Origin: Camarhynchus parvulus | Taxonomy: Eukaryota; Chordata; Aves; Passeriformes; Thraupidae | Length of the DNA stretch: 64,000 bases | Direction: 5' to 3' | NCBI RefSeq assembly: GCF_901933205.1 | Contig: NC_044572.1 | Location: 19,058,501-19,122,500 of the forward strand | Part shown: one piece after another, positions 42,781 through 52,800 of the stretch | Numbering within the stretch: position 1 is the first letter of the stretch | How the letters are laid out: every line of letters starts with the position of its first letter | Notes under the pieces: generated by a model | Seen by the model: the letters and a program-made list of their open reading frames with translations, nothing else | The model's database searches: none | Told to the model about the DNA's origin: nothing | Program-made: the position numbers and the translations under genes

Positions 42781-44678
42781 TTGCAGTTTTGTATTACAGA
42801 TTATCATTATTGCCTACACTTTTCTGATGAGATTGAGAAATTTCTTTTGCTGTAGAGTAAAGCTGCCAAAATACATTTACCACAGACCTTAAGGCAAATA
42901 TAATTCTTCCAGAGGCAGCCTCAGGCTTTGGAGGTTTTTGTGCTGAAAGCAGGCTTAGACTTCCCATGAGATCCTCAAAGAGATAAAAAGACTAAAAGCT
43001 CTTCAAAGCTAGGCCTTAGGCCCTGACATAATTTAATTCTCTGGCGATGGTTTTTGTATGTAAAAAAATGAATAAATATTTACAAAAATTTAAATGGAAA
43101 TGTACCCAACTAGACCTGAAAATAACTTTTTAATATCACCTATTATTTTGAATTCAACATAAAAAATTCTTCATATAACTTTAATTTAGACATCAGATGA
43201 CCAGGAAAGGACATGGTATTTTCTCTCTCTCTTTCTATATGCAAAATTTCAGCAAGGTTATCTTGCTTTTTTGTGCAGAATATTTACTCCTGATAACTGA
43301 ACAGACATTAAAATTAATTTGCATACCAAGTAACTACACTCTTATTCTAACTCTATTCTGCACATTAACCCAATCACTTACTAATTGTAATTGAGTTTAA
43401 GGTCCTAAATTAAAGAACGGCTCTGTGTTCTGATCTCCTCCCACTTTTTCCTTTCTTATTTTTTAGGCTATATTAGCACTAGATTTTATTTAACAAATAG
43501 CAAGATGTTCTAGAAAAATCCCCCAATCTTCAACGCTGTGAGTAGAGTATTTTAAGTTAAGAGTTAATTTACGCTGGAAATGACTTAACAGAAATGTCAC
43601 TGAAAAAGAGCCAGGAAAAATCCTGTTGAGAAGCTCAACTGTAGGGCTGGGAGTCAAGAAATCTTGATTGATTGCAGGCTTTCCTTCTTACTGTGGAGAT
43701 GCTGCTTTGCTTCATGGCTCCCTGTTCTCCACCTTGTAAAACAGAATGATGGAATCATCATGTATCTTCAGGTGTATAGCAAGGAGCAGCCCATTCCATT
43801 AGCTATTTATCCTCTTCACAAAATTCCAGATGTTCAGAGGAGACTTGAGAAGTTTGCTCCCCAAATCAAGTCTGCTGCACCTCTCATTCCTCTGTTCATA
43901 TCATGATTGTAAATTGGCCATGAATCAGCTGCATGATGAGGAGCAGGTTTTTTGGTCAAGCTTATTTATCCATGGCTGTTCTCACTTAGGCCTGACTCCA
44001 GCCTAGTCTTCAAATGCCTGAGGGTAAGGAGAGAACTTGGCTTGCTCTGTGTCTGTATATTCAATCAAAAGCTTTATCCCTTTATTTATAAAATTCTTTA
44101 AATCTTATCCACAGGAAGCTGTATGAGTTAAAAAGTATTTATTGCTCTTTAATGTTATTAACAGCAACAAGCGATCAAATCCAAAGATGGTATTTCTGGA
44201 TAATTTGTAGTGTACAAAACATTGCTATATAATTTCTTTTGCTTTTCTCCTCTCAGGAGGTGCTTACTATGGGGTTTCACACAGTGCAGTCATTAGCCTT
44301 CTTTGATTTGAAGAATTGTAATTCATTGTGCTTTTTTAGGTGGCGACTTAGATATACTGTGTTATATGAAGAGCATCTTAGGGTTTTATTTTCATTATTT
44401 ATTTATAGGACCTATTTTTCCTACAGTAAAATATGAGAATTGACATTTTAATAAGTATTAGGAATGTTCTTAATAGATTAAGAAGTATGTTCACCTAGAA
44501 GTACCTGTGTTGAGGTAACTCCCAAGTTTAGATTCCACTGTTGTCATTGGAATTGCTTGGTTCAAGAGTAACCAGGTCACAGGAGTGACTAAAAAGTAGC
44601 TGAGGCAAGAAATTACAGTTTTATGTCCACTACTGGTTTGAAGAAAACAATTCAGCAAATTAAGTAAGTGATAAAACA

Positions 44679-44730
44679 TAATATATATATTATAATCATT
44701 ATATATATTATATATATATATATAGATATT
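44679..44730 (+). repeat. (AT)n microsatellite
   Basis: Interrupted runs of alternating A and T, separated by ATAATCATT, form a short AT dinucleotide repeat. Confidence 0.85.
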
Positions 44731-46200
44731 GCTTTATATAATTTTTCTTGGGATTTTTTTGTGGGTGTGGGAGCAAAATTAAGCCAGTTTAAAAATAAGA
44801 CATCCTTCTGCTAAAATCTTCAATGTTTGTTTGGAAAGTGCTAGATCAGCTTTTGTTTGATACATACAAAAGAGATTTCCCTGGTGCTAAAAAATTTTTA
44901 AGCTGAAATTTTGCAGTTAAAATATAGACCATAACTAAAGTAAAAGATAAGTTTGATGTAACTTGTTTTAAAAGACTAAAAAACCCAGATAATAAATAAT
45001 TTTAATGTGGTTCAGGTATTTAATGAAATCCTTTAAAATTATGATCTGCATTTCTTTGAATATAAAAATACATTACTAAATGCAAATTGACATTTCTAAA
45101 TTAGGTACTTGCCGCTTCATAAGTGATACAAGCAGAAAAGTATTTCTCAGGGAATGATGGAAGGTGTTTTTATCATCTTGTTACTGTTGTCATGGAAACT
45201 TGTGTGTATCATTGTTAGACAGACTGTACATAAGAATCTAACATTCCTGTGACTTAACAATTGCCAGCTATTGTATTTTTAGTGTATTTTCTCCAACATT
45301 GTAGTCAATGCTTAGGAACTTGTAAGTTGCTCTCCTCAATTACAGCCACGAACACAATTACAGGATTAGGCTGTCCGGAGACCCCATAGTACAGGGTTCT
45401 CTGTTAAAAGGTTCTTTTCAATACAGGGTTATTAACAGTTTTATTTCCTAATCCATTGTAGCCTACTATAAGCACTTAAAAATTAATATTCCCTCTATTT
45501 AAGTAGACTATTTTGACAGCAGCTTCTTTGGGAAGACTGAGCTATGCAGCAGTCATTATAAACTCTGTCTTGAAAACTTTGGATCTTTTCTGCTAAATTC
45601 ACATAATAATACACCTCTTGTGTATCCTTGTCTTAACCTATCATGCATGGAACAGTAGGCTGAAAGAGAAGCTTGACTGGAAAATCCAGATTTAAGTGCT
45701 CCTGGACACAAAGTATGTGTAACTTGTGTTCTTGTTAAAATCTTATGATGGGCACAATTCACAAAGTAGGAAAAAAAAGGTAATTTCCCTCCCCCAAAAT
45801 GAGATTTAGGAATCGGTAATTCTAAGCACAATAAAAGTGTTGTATCTTTTGCATAAGTAAAGGTTTGTTTTGTCTTTTAGTGTTTGGAGTTGCTTCAAAA
45901 TATAGCTTCTGCATCAATTATTTATGACTTGAAATTACTTATCTTTTTTAAAAAAATGAAGTTACTGAAATACGTTTTTCCTCATTGAACAAGTGACTTC
46001 CATTACCTCAAAAGTATTCATTAAATTTATTTCTCATCCTAGCCTGTCTGGTTTAATCTTTTGAAGAGTTTTCTGAACACTCTTCTGAAATTTTAAGGCT
46101 ATTATTTTTAATAAACGTCAATGAAGAATGTAGGTTTTGTGCTAGAGTAAGCTGTCTGTAGCAATTTGATGCAAATTTAACTTTTCTGAGAATCACAGTA

Positions 46201-46237
46201 ACATGAAGTATTCAAGAATATCATGAATACTTCATGT
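46201..46237. repeat. Inverted repeat, 14-bp arms with 9-nt spacer
   Basis: ACATGAAGTATTCA at 46201-46214 is the exact reverse complement of 46224-46237, with the spacer AGAATATCA. It has no link to a known element. Confidence 0.85.
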
Positions 46238-49200
46238 AAAGTTGTAAATGTTTTTTTAAAGATGAATCTTACTATGTTGGTATTCTGTTCAGAAAGTTAC
46301 AGGACTAGTAAAATACAAGTACAGAAATATGAAGAAGAAAAAACTCAAATACAAGTACCACTGTGGCTTTAGTTTCTAGAAGAATGCATTCATTAAGTAA
46401 GTGAGGCTTATAGGTTGCAAATTAAATTTATAGGAAATGTGTACTTTTCACTTCCTACTCCAGGAGATTCTGTCAGTTCAGGCAGTTGAATTCAATGTAA
46501 TGCCACGAGAAAATATCCTGGCAAGCAAACGTGTCCAGTCTGTATAAAGAACTAAGAACCTGTACATAAGATAAATGCATATTTTCTATTATTTCCGATT
46601 GCAGTAAGCTGTGTATGAATGTATAGTCATAGGAGGAGATACACTTAGCTTTTTAGGATTTATTGAGGCAAAATGGAACTAGTTTATTACTGGCTTCATA
46701 CTTTTCACTTACAATCATGAATGGTTTTAGCTGGGATTTGTAGAAAAATAGAATTTCCAAACTTCGTATATTCCTATATCTTTCTTTCAAAGGATTTAGT
46801 TTTGGATAAAATGGAAACTTTGTGAACGGACAACTTTGATCTTTTATCCAAACTTTTCTGCATTAAGAGAAAAGCTGTAACTGCCTCTTCTGCTGAATGC
46901 GATTTTACTTTTATGGACACCTCACACACTAACCCAGTCAGCTGATGAGTTTGTTTTGTAGCCATCATCTGTAGAACAGCCTTAGGAAATCTTGAGTCAT
47001 AAATTGCAGAGCAGAGGGAAGAAAGCTGGGGTGTGTATTGGCTCCCTCTGGTTACAGGGCACCAGCTGTGGGTGCATTCAGCACATACGAGCTTTGGGGC
47101 TCCACGTTCTGTAGGTAATGGGAAAAAATATCCTGACTATTCATTGCTGTAATGCACTGGTGAGAGTTGGAGGTGCTGAAGAGCTCATCTGCTATGCCTC
47201 AGAGCTGTTAGCTGTGGTGGACTGCCACACCTAGGTGAACACTTGAGTAAGGGGACAGGGGCTTTAGGACAAGAAAGAGAAATGCCACAGCAGCTGGGTG
47301 GGGTGGATGAAACAGTTGCAGTGCAGTCAAATGTGGCATCTCAACTCCTGATCCATCAGCTTGCAAAAGAACCTGTAGGAGGGATAGATTTTCAGGCTTC
47401 TGGTTAAACTGAAAATATTGAGGGAGTGGAAATAATCAGATTCCTTCATTGCTGAGGATTTAATTTCTTGACAAGTGAAAAACTAGGGAAATATAGATAG
47501 AACTGTGTATCCCACCTAGAAAATACTGTTTCAAGGCTTAAAAAGTATTGCATAAACATAGTAAGCTATTACAAATATTGGTAGAAAAATGAAGTGGAGG
47601 TTTTGGGGTAATTTTAATTGCTTATTTTGGTTTATTTTAATGTATTTTTCCTCATCACAGGTAAGGCTACATCTATATGGCACAATCCTGTGCTCAAATA
47701 CATACTCTCCCTTCTGAATGAGTTAATTTCTCAGGATAATGAGTTGTGTGGGAAAGAATTTATTAACTCAGGTTACATGGCTTCTGGCATCTAGATTAGA
47801 TTGGGTATTATAGCTGTGTACCATACAGACATCTGAAATGCTCTGCCATCAAAATCCAGTTAGGCTAGCCCAATGTCTGAGAGTTTACAAAAAAATGTCT
47901 GTTTCTGTATCTATTAGACATTGAAAATTCATTAGGTTTTCTGGGATTCAGAAATCAGAATTCTAACATCTCATTTGTATTTGTCCTTAAAAATATCATT
48001 GCCACTCTCTGCTTTACCAAAACATTGAATAAAATAACTTTTATTGAATGAAAATCCTAGCTTAGAGCCATGAGGTATTTGCAGGTTCTGAAGTGCTGAT
48101 GATGAGTGCAGCATTAATGATCTGACAGATACAAACTCATGGGTAAGTTTTTTCTCTAAATAGAGTAATCTCTTGAATTTCTCTAGTTAATGTGAATTGG
48201 TATTTCATGTTCAGGGAGACTGGGATTCCTTGCGTTTTTCTGTTTTTGATTGTGGTGCTGATAGCCTAACTATGAACTTGCTTATGCAAGGCTGCTAGGA
48301 ACTTCCAGTCTGAGTATTTCTAGAAAAGAGAAGTGATTGAGTCTCTGCACTTAAAAATGCCTCGTGTGCTTTTTGAAAAGACACCACCATCTGTGTTTTG
48401 TTGAATTAATTGTGGTTATTTTGATGATGTCTGTGTGTGTCCAGTAAGAACAGAAAATAATGTTTTAATTTCAGAGATTTCTGTGGGTTGATTTTTAACT
48501 GACTGGAAACAGGATAGCTAAAGCACTACCTTTACCTCTGGTTTTTTTTAGGTTTTCAGTCCAGAATTGAAAGGAGTATATTCATAATATACATACATCC
48601 CAGTGTAGTGCTGTGCAGATTTTCAACTGAAACACCTTGGTCCTTAGTTTGCAGCCTGTGTTCAAGTATCCCACAAGGAACTCTGCATTAAATAAGTTTG
48701 ACTTTGTGCGGTTTCTGGTATCTTTACCAAACAAACATAGGTTGTGCTGTTCTGTGAAGTGGTAGACTAGTCCTTCAGCCCAGCAGTACATACAGATATT
48801 GAGTATATCAGAAGGCTTTTAGGGGCTATGCCAAAGAATTCCAGAGGTATTGCTTGTTCAGGGACACAACTGATAATCCCTGCTAAGTTGTTATGTGTAT
48901 CAGGGCCAAAATTAGATGAAGCCTATTAACTTTCTGCACTAACAATTCCCAAATGTATTTCTTGAAAGACTGATAAAGGGACAGGGAGATGGTGGGCTCT
49001 GACCAGATGTGGACTCAGCTATGTGTGATCAAAGTGGGAAATCTGCCCAGCTGTGCACCTGAACTATTCACACTCTGGGCCGAATCACACTCTGGGGGAT
49101 TTGGGCTCATTTATGCCCCATGTTTCTTCCTCTTCTGCCGCCTCAGCAGATATGTGTTTACATCAAGTACTTGAGTGATGTTCTGTGACAAGAAATAGTG

Positions 49201-49907
49201 CACTGACACATGGAATGATGGCTCTAAGTGCTGGGAGACCAAAATGTCTCCTTTCATAGCATAAGCAAAGGTTGTGTATTGCAGGTACAGGGCTTCTGTA
49301 AACAGTATAGGCTAAATTTGAACTAAGATGTGAAAGGTCCTTGCAGGAGTGTGGAAGTAGAAATGTGGAGCTATGCAGCATTTTCTTACAAAATTTGATT
49401 TAGTTCACGTTGGGTGCTTCCCTGGAGAATCCATTTGTACACATTTTAAGGTATCTGTAAAGCAATAAAAGAAATTCTAATTTTGCCATGCCCTGTGTGC
49501 ATATAAGTATCGTGGATACACAGCTTAGTACTCCATTACAGTGTTTTCTTAAAATTCTGTGCAATTGGATTTTGCTTAATCTGTGCTGTTTCACGCCAGA
49601 ACAAAAGATTATGGATCATTACATTATATATAGTGGAAAATTATTCAGAAGTGTCAGTTTGAAGGTTTTGGTAAAATTGAAGATTTTGTAGATGAAAAGT
49701 AATCTTTACTACAACATAGTTCATAATTGTTTTGGGGATGTAAAAGCTCAGCATTTTAACTATGTCTTTATTCAGATTAGATTTAGTATTTTTATAGTAA
49801 TTTTAGGAATATTGGAAATGTACATGCTCATTTGCAATGCCAAACGTTCCTGCAGATTCTTGATTATTTATTGCTTCCTATACAAGTTGCTAAATCTTCT
49901 TTCCCAT

Positions 49908-50050
49908 GCCTGGACACTTCAACAAGGCCAGGTTGGACGAGATCCTGAGCAGTCTGATCTAGTGGGTGGCACCTTTGCCCATGGCAGGGGGGTTGGAACT
50001 GGATTATCTTTAAAGTCCCTTCCCTCCCAAGCCTTTCTATAATTATTCAT
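49908..50050 (+). mobile_element. Truncated CR1 LINE 3' end, sense orientation
   Basis: The stretch includes GCCAGGTTGGACGAGATCCT, CCCATGGCAGGGGGGTTGGA, a G-G-A-T-T-A-T-C-T-T-T block and GTCCCTTCC. It ends with TTCTATAATTATTC, a degraded form of the CR1 terminal octamer repeat (ATTCTATG-type). These are the hallmarks of the 3' untranslated end of avian CR1 elements. As usual for CR1, it is 5'-truncated. The short frame overlapping it at 49692-50042 is not a gene. Confidence 0.92.
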
Positions 50051-50518
50051 GTCTTGCAGGCTGCTAAATGAATCACAGTGCACTTCTAAACTATGCCACT
50101 CTTAAATGGTCCTAACAAATTCTTCCCTGAATTATATCTGGATGAATTAAATTTGCAGGGTTGCTTTATTGCACAGCAAATGTTTTCTGATGGTATTCAG
50201 TGTTTTGAGGAGAGTGAAAAAAGTGGGACAGGTTTCTGTGTCATATAGTATCTTGCTGCATTGGTTATGTGAAAAAGTTGAATTTTAAATAACTTTTGTA
50301 TGGTTAGTTGTGATTTTTTCCCTTACTCCCTTTGTGCATAGTGTTATGGTTTTTTTTTTTTTTAATATAAGTTGATGAGTTATAGCAACTGTCTAATGCT
50401 TGTATTATGGAAGTTACATGGTGCACAGGGTATTTGAATGCTTGGTTCTGCCTGACCCTGATCATGCAAAAATGAGAGAAAATGAATTGTATCAAAGCTG
50501 TTGCAGATAGGATAAAAA

Positions 50519-50613
50519 AGAATGGAATGGAATAGAATAGTTCTGTTGGAAGGGACGAGCAGTGACTGTGTAGTCCAACTGCCTGATCACTTCACGGCTG
50601 ACCACAAGCGATC
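50519..50613 (-). mobile_element. Truncated CR1 LINE 3' end, antisense orientation
   Basis: Read on the + strand, the copy starts with octamer-like GAATGGAATGGAATAGAATAG, then GTTGGAAGGGAC, a TAGTCCAACTGCC block, and CACTTCACGGCTGACCA. This is the reverse complement of an avian CR1 tail. The other limit, near 50613, is approximate. Confidence 0.9.
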
Positions 50614-52266
50614 TTGCAGATTTTGATTATTCAGAAGCCATTGCAGGAAAACCAGAATTAATATATAAGTTTTTCTGTCCAGCTGCTGAAAACCCACCAG
50701 ATATAATGCTAAAAGCATGTTGAAAAGCCAAACCCCAAAACATGCCCCAAAACATGAACACCTTTATTGTAATTGACCATATTTGCTTTCCAGTGCAAAA
50801 AATAGCAAAAGATTTCCCTATGTTCAACAAGCTTTGCAGCTACTAATAATTTTCTGTATGCTCTTAAATATTTTTCAATGTCTCCACTTAAAAGAAATAG
50901 TAATTGTAGTAAGAAAGAGGAAGTTAACTGCACTGAAAGCGTATAGTATTGGCAATACTATCACAAAAATCCCAAAGTGAAGCTTTAGTGTTGCATTTCT
51001 GTCTGACATTTTGTAGGTACTCCGTCTCCTTACTGTGGGGTCCTTGAAATCATGCATGAGTCTGTTGTTTAGGAATATATTTGCTGTAGCCATAATCTTC
51101 AAAAAAGACCTGTTAGTGTGAATACTCACAAGACTAAACCATTTGTTTCCATCAGGATGAAGCATCCTGGACTCCAAAAGCAGTCGACATATATCCCAGG
51201 TAATTCTCTCTCACCTACGCAAACTAGACTTCTAGATTTTAATTGGAACTTTAGCAATGCTGAAAGTTCAAACCTGAAATTTAGGAACTTATATTTGAGA
51301 GTGGAATGGAAAGTCTTGAAGCTTTCTGTACTATTCATGTATAAAGAGTTCTCTCTCTTAGGCTGAAAGCAGTTCCTGCCTTTGTTCTTAATTTTTCAAA
51401 TTTTTAGACCTTAACTAAATCAAATGTTCTATTTTTTCTCATCTTTGAAATGTTTATTTTTCTAAGGAAATGTGTGTTTTAAAATAAAAACACTGGACAT
51501 TGTGTGTGGGCACATGTACTTAAATTCTTTAAAGAGTTGTTTTTAGAAGCACACATTCCTTGTATCTTTGCCTGATTGCAAAGCTGCATAGTGGTGAATG
51601 ACTTTGCTTGATGAACTTCAAAATCGTGACCACTACAAAATGAGAAATATACAAGCTTCAGTTTAAAAAGAAAAATCATAATAAAATGCTGGTTTCTCCA
51701 ACTGGTCTTGTGATACCTTCTTGCTTGTTTTACAGAAGTAAACAATGACACTGCATCCATGAACATCAGGATATCTTTCAGTTTCATTGCAGCTGGAGTC
51801 AGTGATTTCATACTGAAAAAGGTTGGTTTTCAGACTACAGACCATGACAGTTTGTAAGAGTGAAGGAAAATACGTGTTTGTGTGAATACTTAACTGTGTA
51901 TACTTGTAATACAGACTTGTCTGTATCTGTATATGCACAGGTTTAACCTGCAGCTGACATGATTATGGAAAGCATTTAAGACTTCTATAAGCTTTGTGAA
52001 GAAGAAGTAATTCTGAAAAAATATACTAGCAGTTACATCTACTTGAAGATGAGAATAGTGTGCTTTTTTAAACAAGAAGCCTTATTATTGGGACAATAAA
52101 ATAAAGTTTTGTCATAGTTGATTTTAGAGTCATGATGCCTTGACAATTGGGCAGTTTTCTCTCAAAGTTAGAGTACATGTTCCCCTTTTAATGCTGTTAA
52201 TTTTACTGAATTACTTATGTTACAAATTACCTGCATCACAGTATTCTAATTGTGTTTGTAGTAATT

Positions 52267-52453
52267 TTAAAAATAATTGCTCTGGGGATAGGTCATTTAA
52301 TTATATTTTATCAGTAAGAAAGCATTAGCTCTGCTGTGAGTGATAGCCAGCAAGGCCATCTGCAATGCCTTTCAGTTCACTCACTCTGAATTGTTCAGAT
52401 AAAGACTGTCAAGTACTGCCTAAATAAGGAAGGAGCCCTGGTAGGGTTAAGTG
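52267..52453 (+). promoter_or_regulatory. NEBL: Probable nebulette promoter with muscle/cardiac-type motifs
   Basis: Just upstream of the nebulette start lie a perfect MEF2 consensus TTAAAAATAA (52267-52276), an E-box CATCTG (52357-52362), a GATA site AGATAA (52397-52402), an NKX2-5-like TCAAGTA (52409-52415), a CArG-like or TATA-like CCTAAATAAGG (52419-52429, with seven A/T instead of six), and an NKX2-5 consensus TTAAGTG (52447-52453). Nebulette is known as a cardiac-enriched protein, so these fit. Transcription might start roughly 25-35 bp after the TAAATAA, near 52455. The start site is inferred, and upstream non-coding exons cannot be excluded. Confidence 0.5.
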
Positions 52454-52468
52454 CAGTGGAGGACACAA

Positions 52469-52480
52469 ATGGAGCATTGA
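52469..52480 (+). promoter_or_regulatory. Upstream ORF 1 in probable nebulette leader
   Basis: ATG GAG CAT TGA, three codons, starts 96 nt before the main ATG in the inferred 5' UTR. It counts only if transcription starts before 52469. The context CAAATGG has A at -3 and G at +4, close to a good Kozak context. Confidence 0.4.
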
Positions 52481-52488
52481 TTCCAGGC

Positions 52489-52524
52489 ATGCTGGAGGGT
52501 CTGAGCTGTTTCCTGCAGCACTGA
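52489..52524 (+). promoter_or_regulatory. Upstream ORF 2 in probable nebulette leader
   Basis: An 11-codon frame starts at 52489 and stops at TGA (52522-52524), 40 nt before the main ATG and in another frame. It could lower translation of nebulette or rely on reinitiation. Its start context is weaker than that of uORF 1. Confidence 0.4.
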
Positions 52525-52564
52525 ACCTCTTAAGAGTTTTCATTGTTTCCCACAAAGTATTAAA

Positions 52565-52633
52565 ATGCGAGTGTCTGCCATTCAGGATCTCAGGGAGGAT
52601 GAAAATGAGGATTGGGAGGAAGAAGAAGAAAAG
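52565..52633 (+). CDS. NEBL: Nebulette coding exon 1 (initiator exon, acidic N-terminus)
   Basis: The ATG at 52565 opens 23 codons (MRVSAIQDLREDENEDW, then five glutamates and a lysine) that end exactly at a GTGAGT donor. Nebulette in other vertebrates also starts MRV and has a glutamate-rich acidic N-terminus before the first nebulin-like segment, so the start is well supported. Ten of the last 14 residues are acidic. The acidic region is thought to help place nebulette at the cardiac Z-disc. Only this ATG is in frame with the next exon. Two earlier ATGs in the probable leader open short unrelated frames. If intron 1 is retained, the frame stops two codons past the donor. The region is exon 1 of the long muscle product and is intronic for LASP-2. 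Confidence 0.93.
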
Positions 52634-52728
52634 GTGAGTTAAACCCCAATAGTTTTGCAAAGTACTTATTTCCTTCTATTTTTCCTCTTTAGGACAATAA
52701 ACCTGTAATTATTACCTTTCTCTTTCAG
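52634..52728 (+). other. NEBL: Nebulette intron 1 (95 bp)
   Basis: This is a very short phase-0 intron with a strong GTGAGT donor and a CTTTCTCTTTCAG acceptor. It lies within one retained piece if unspliced, and retention introduces TAA immediately after the donor. Confidence 0.92.
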
Positions 52729-52800
52729 ATCTTCCTCAAGCCTGTTATTGAGGACAGAAATATGGAACTGGCCCGAAAATGCAGTGAATTAATAAGTGAT
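52729..52800 (+). CDS. NEBL: Nebulette coding exon 2
   Basis: This 72-nt phase-0 exon follows a CTTTCTCTTTCAG acceptor and ends at a GTAAGT donor. It gives 24 residues: IFLKPVIEDRNMELARK followed by CSELISD. The KPVIED and MELARKC..LISD blocks are characteristic of the nebulette N-terminus just before the first full repeat. The terminal SD begins the SDxxYK hallmark, which is completed by the tyrosine-lysine of the following exon. It lies only 95 bp after exon 1, while the next exon is 6.3 kb away. Confidence 0.95.

Larger units (their letters stand above)
29361..52260 (+). other. NEBL: Long LASP-2 intron, second part (5' flank of nebulette)
   Basis: This is non-coding and AT-rich. No exon was recognised. 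It includes a 54-bp near-perfect palindrome at 36.6 kb, a CpG cluster at 42.74 kb, an (AT)n tract at 44.7 kb, a 14-bp-arm inverted repeat at 46.2 kb, and two CR1 3' ends in opposite orientation at 49.9 and 50.5 kb. The longest open frame (38652-39269, minus) has no domain I recognise. Confidence 0.75.

Noticed and set aside
49692..50042. + strand 116-codon frame
   Set aside because: Its 3' part is the CR1 tail and its 5' part is AT-rich intron, with no conserved domain.
52409..52660. Minus-strand 83-codon frame across the nebulette start
   Set aside because: It is the shadow of the real + strand exon 1 and its leader.
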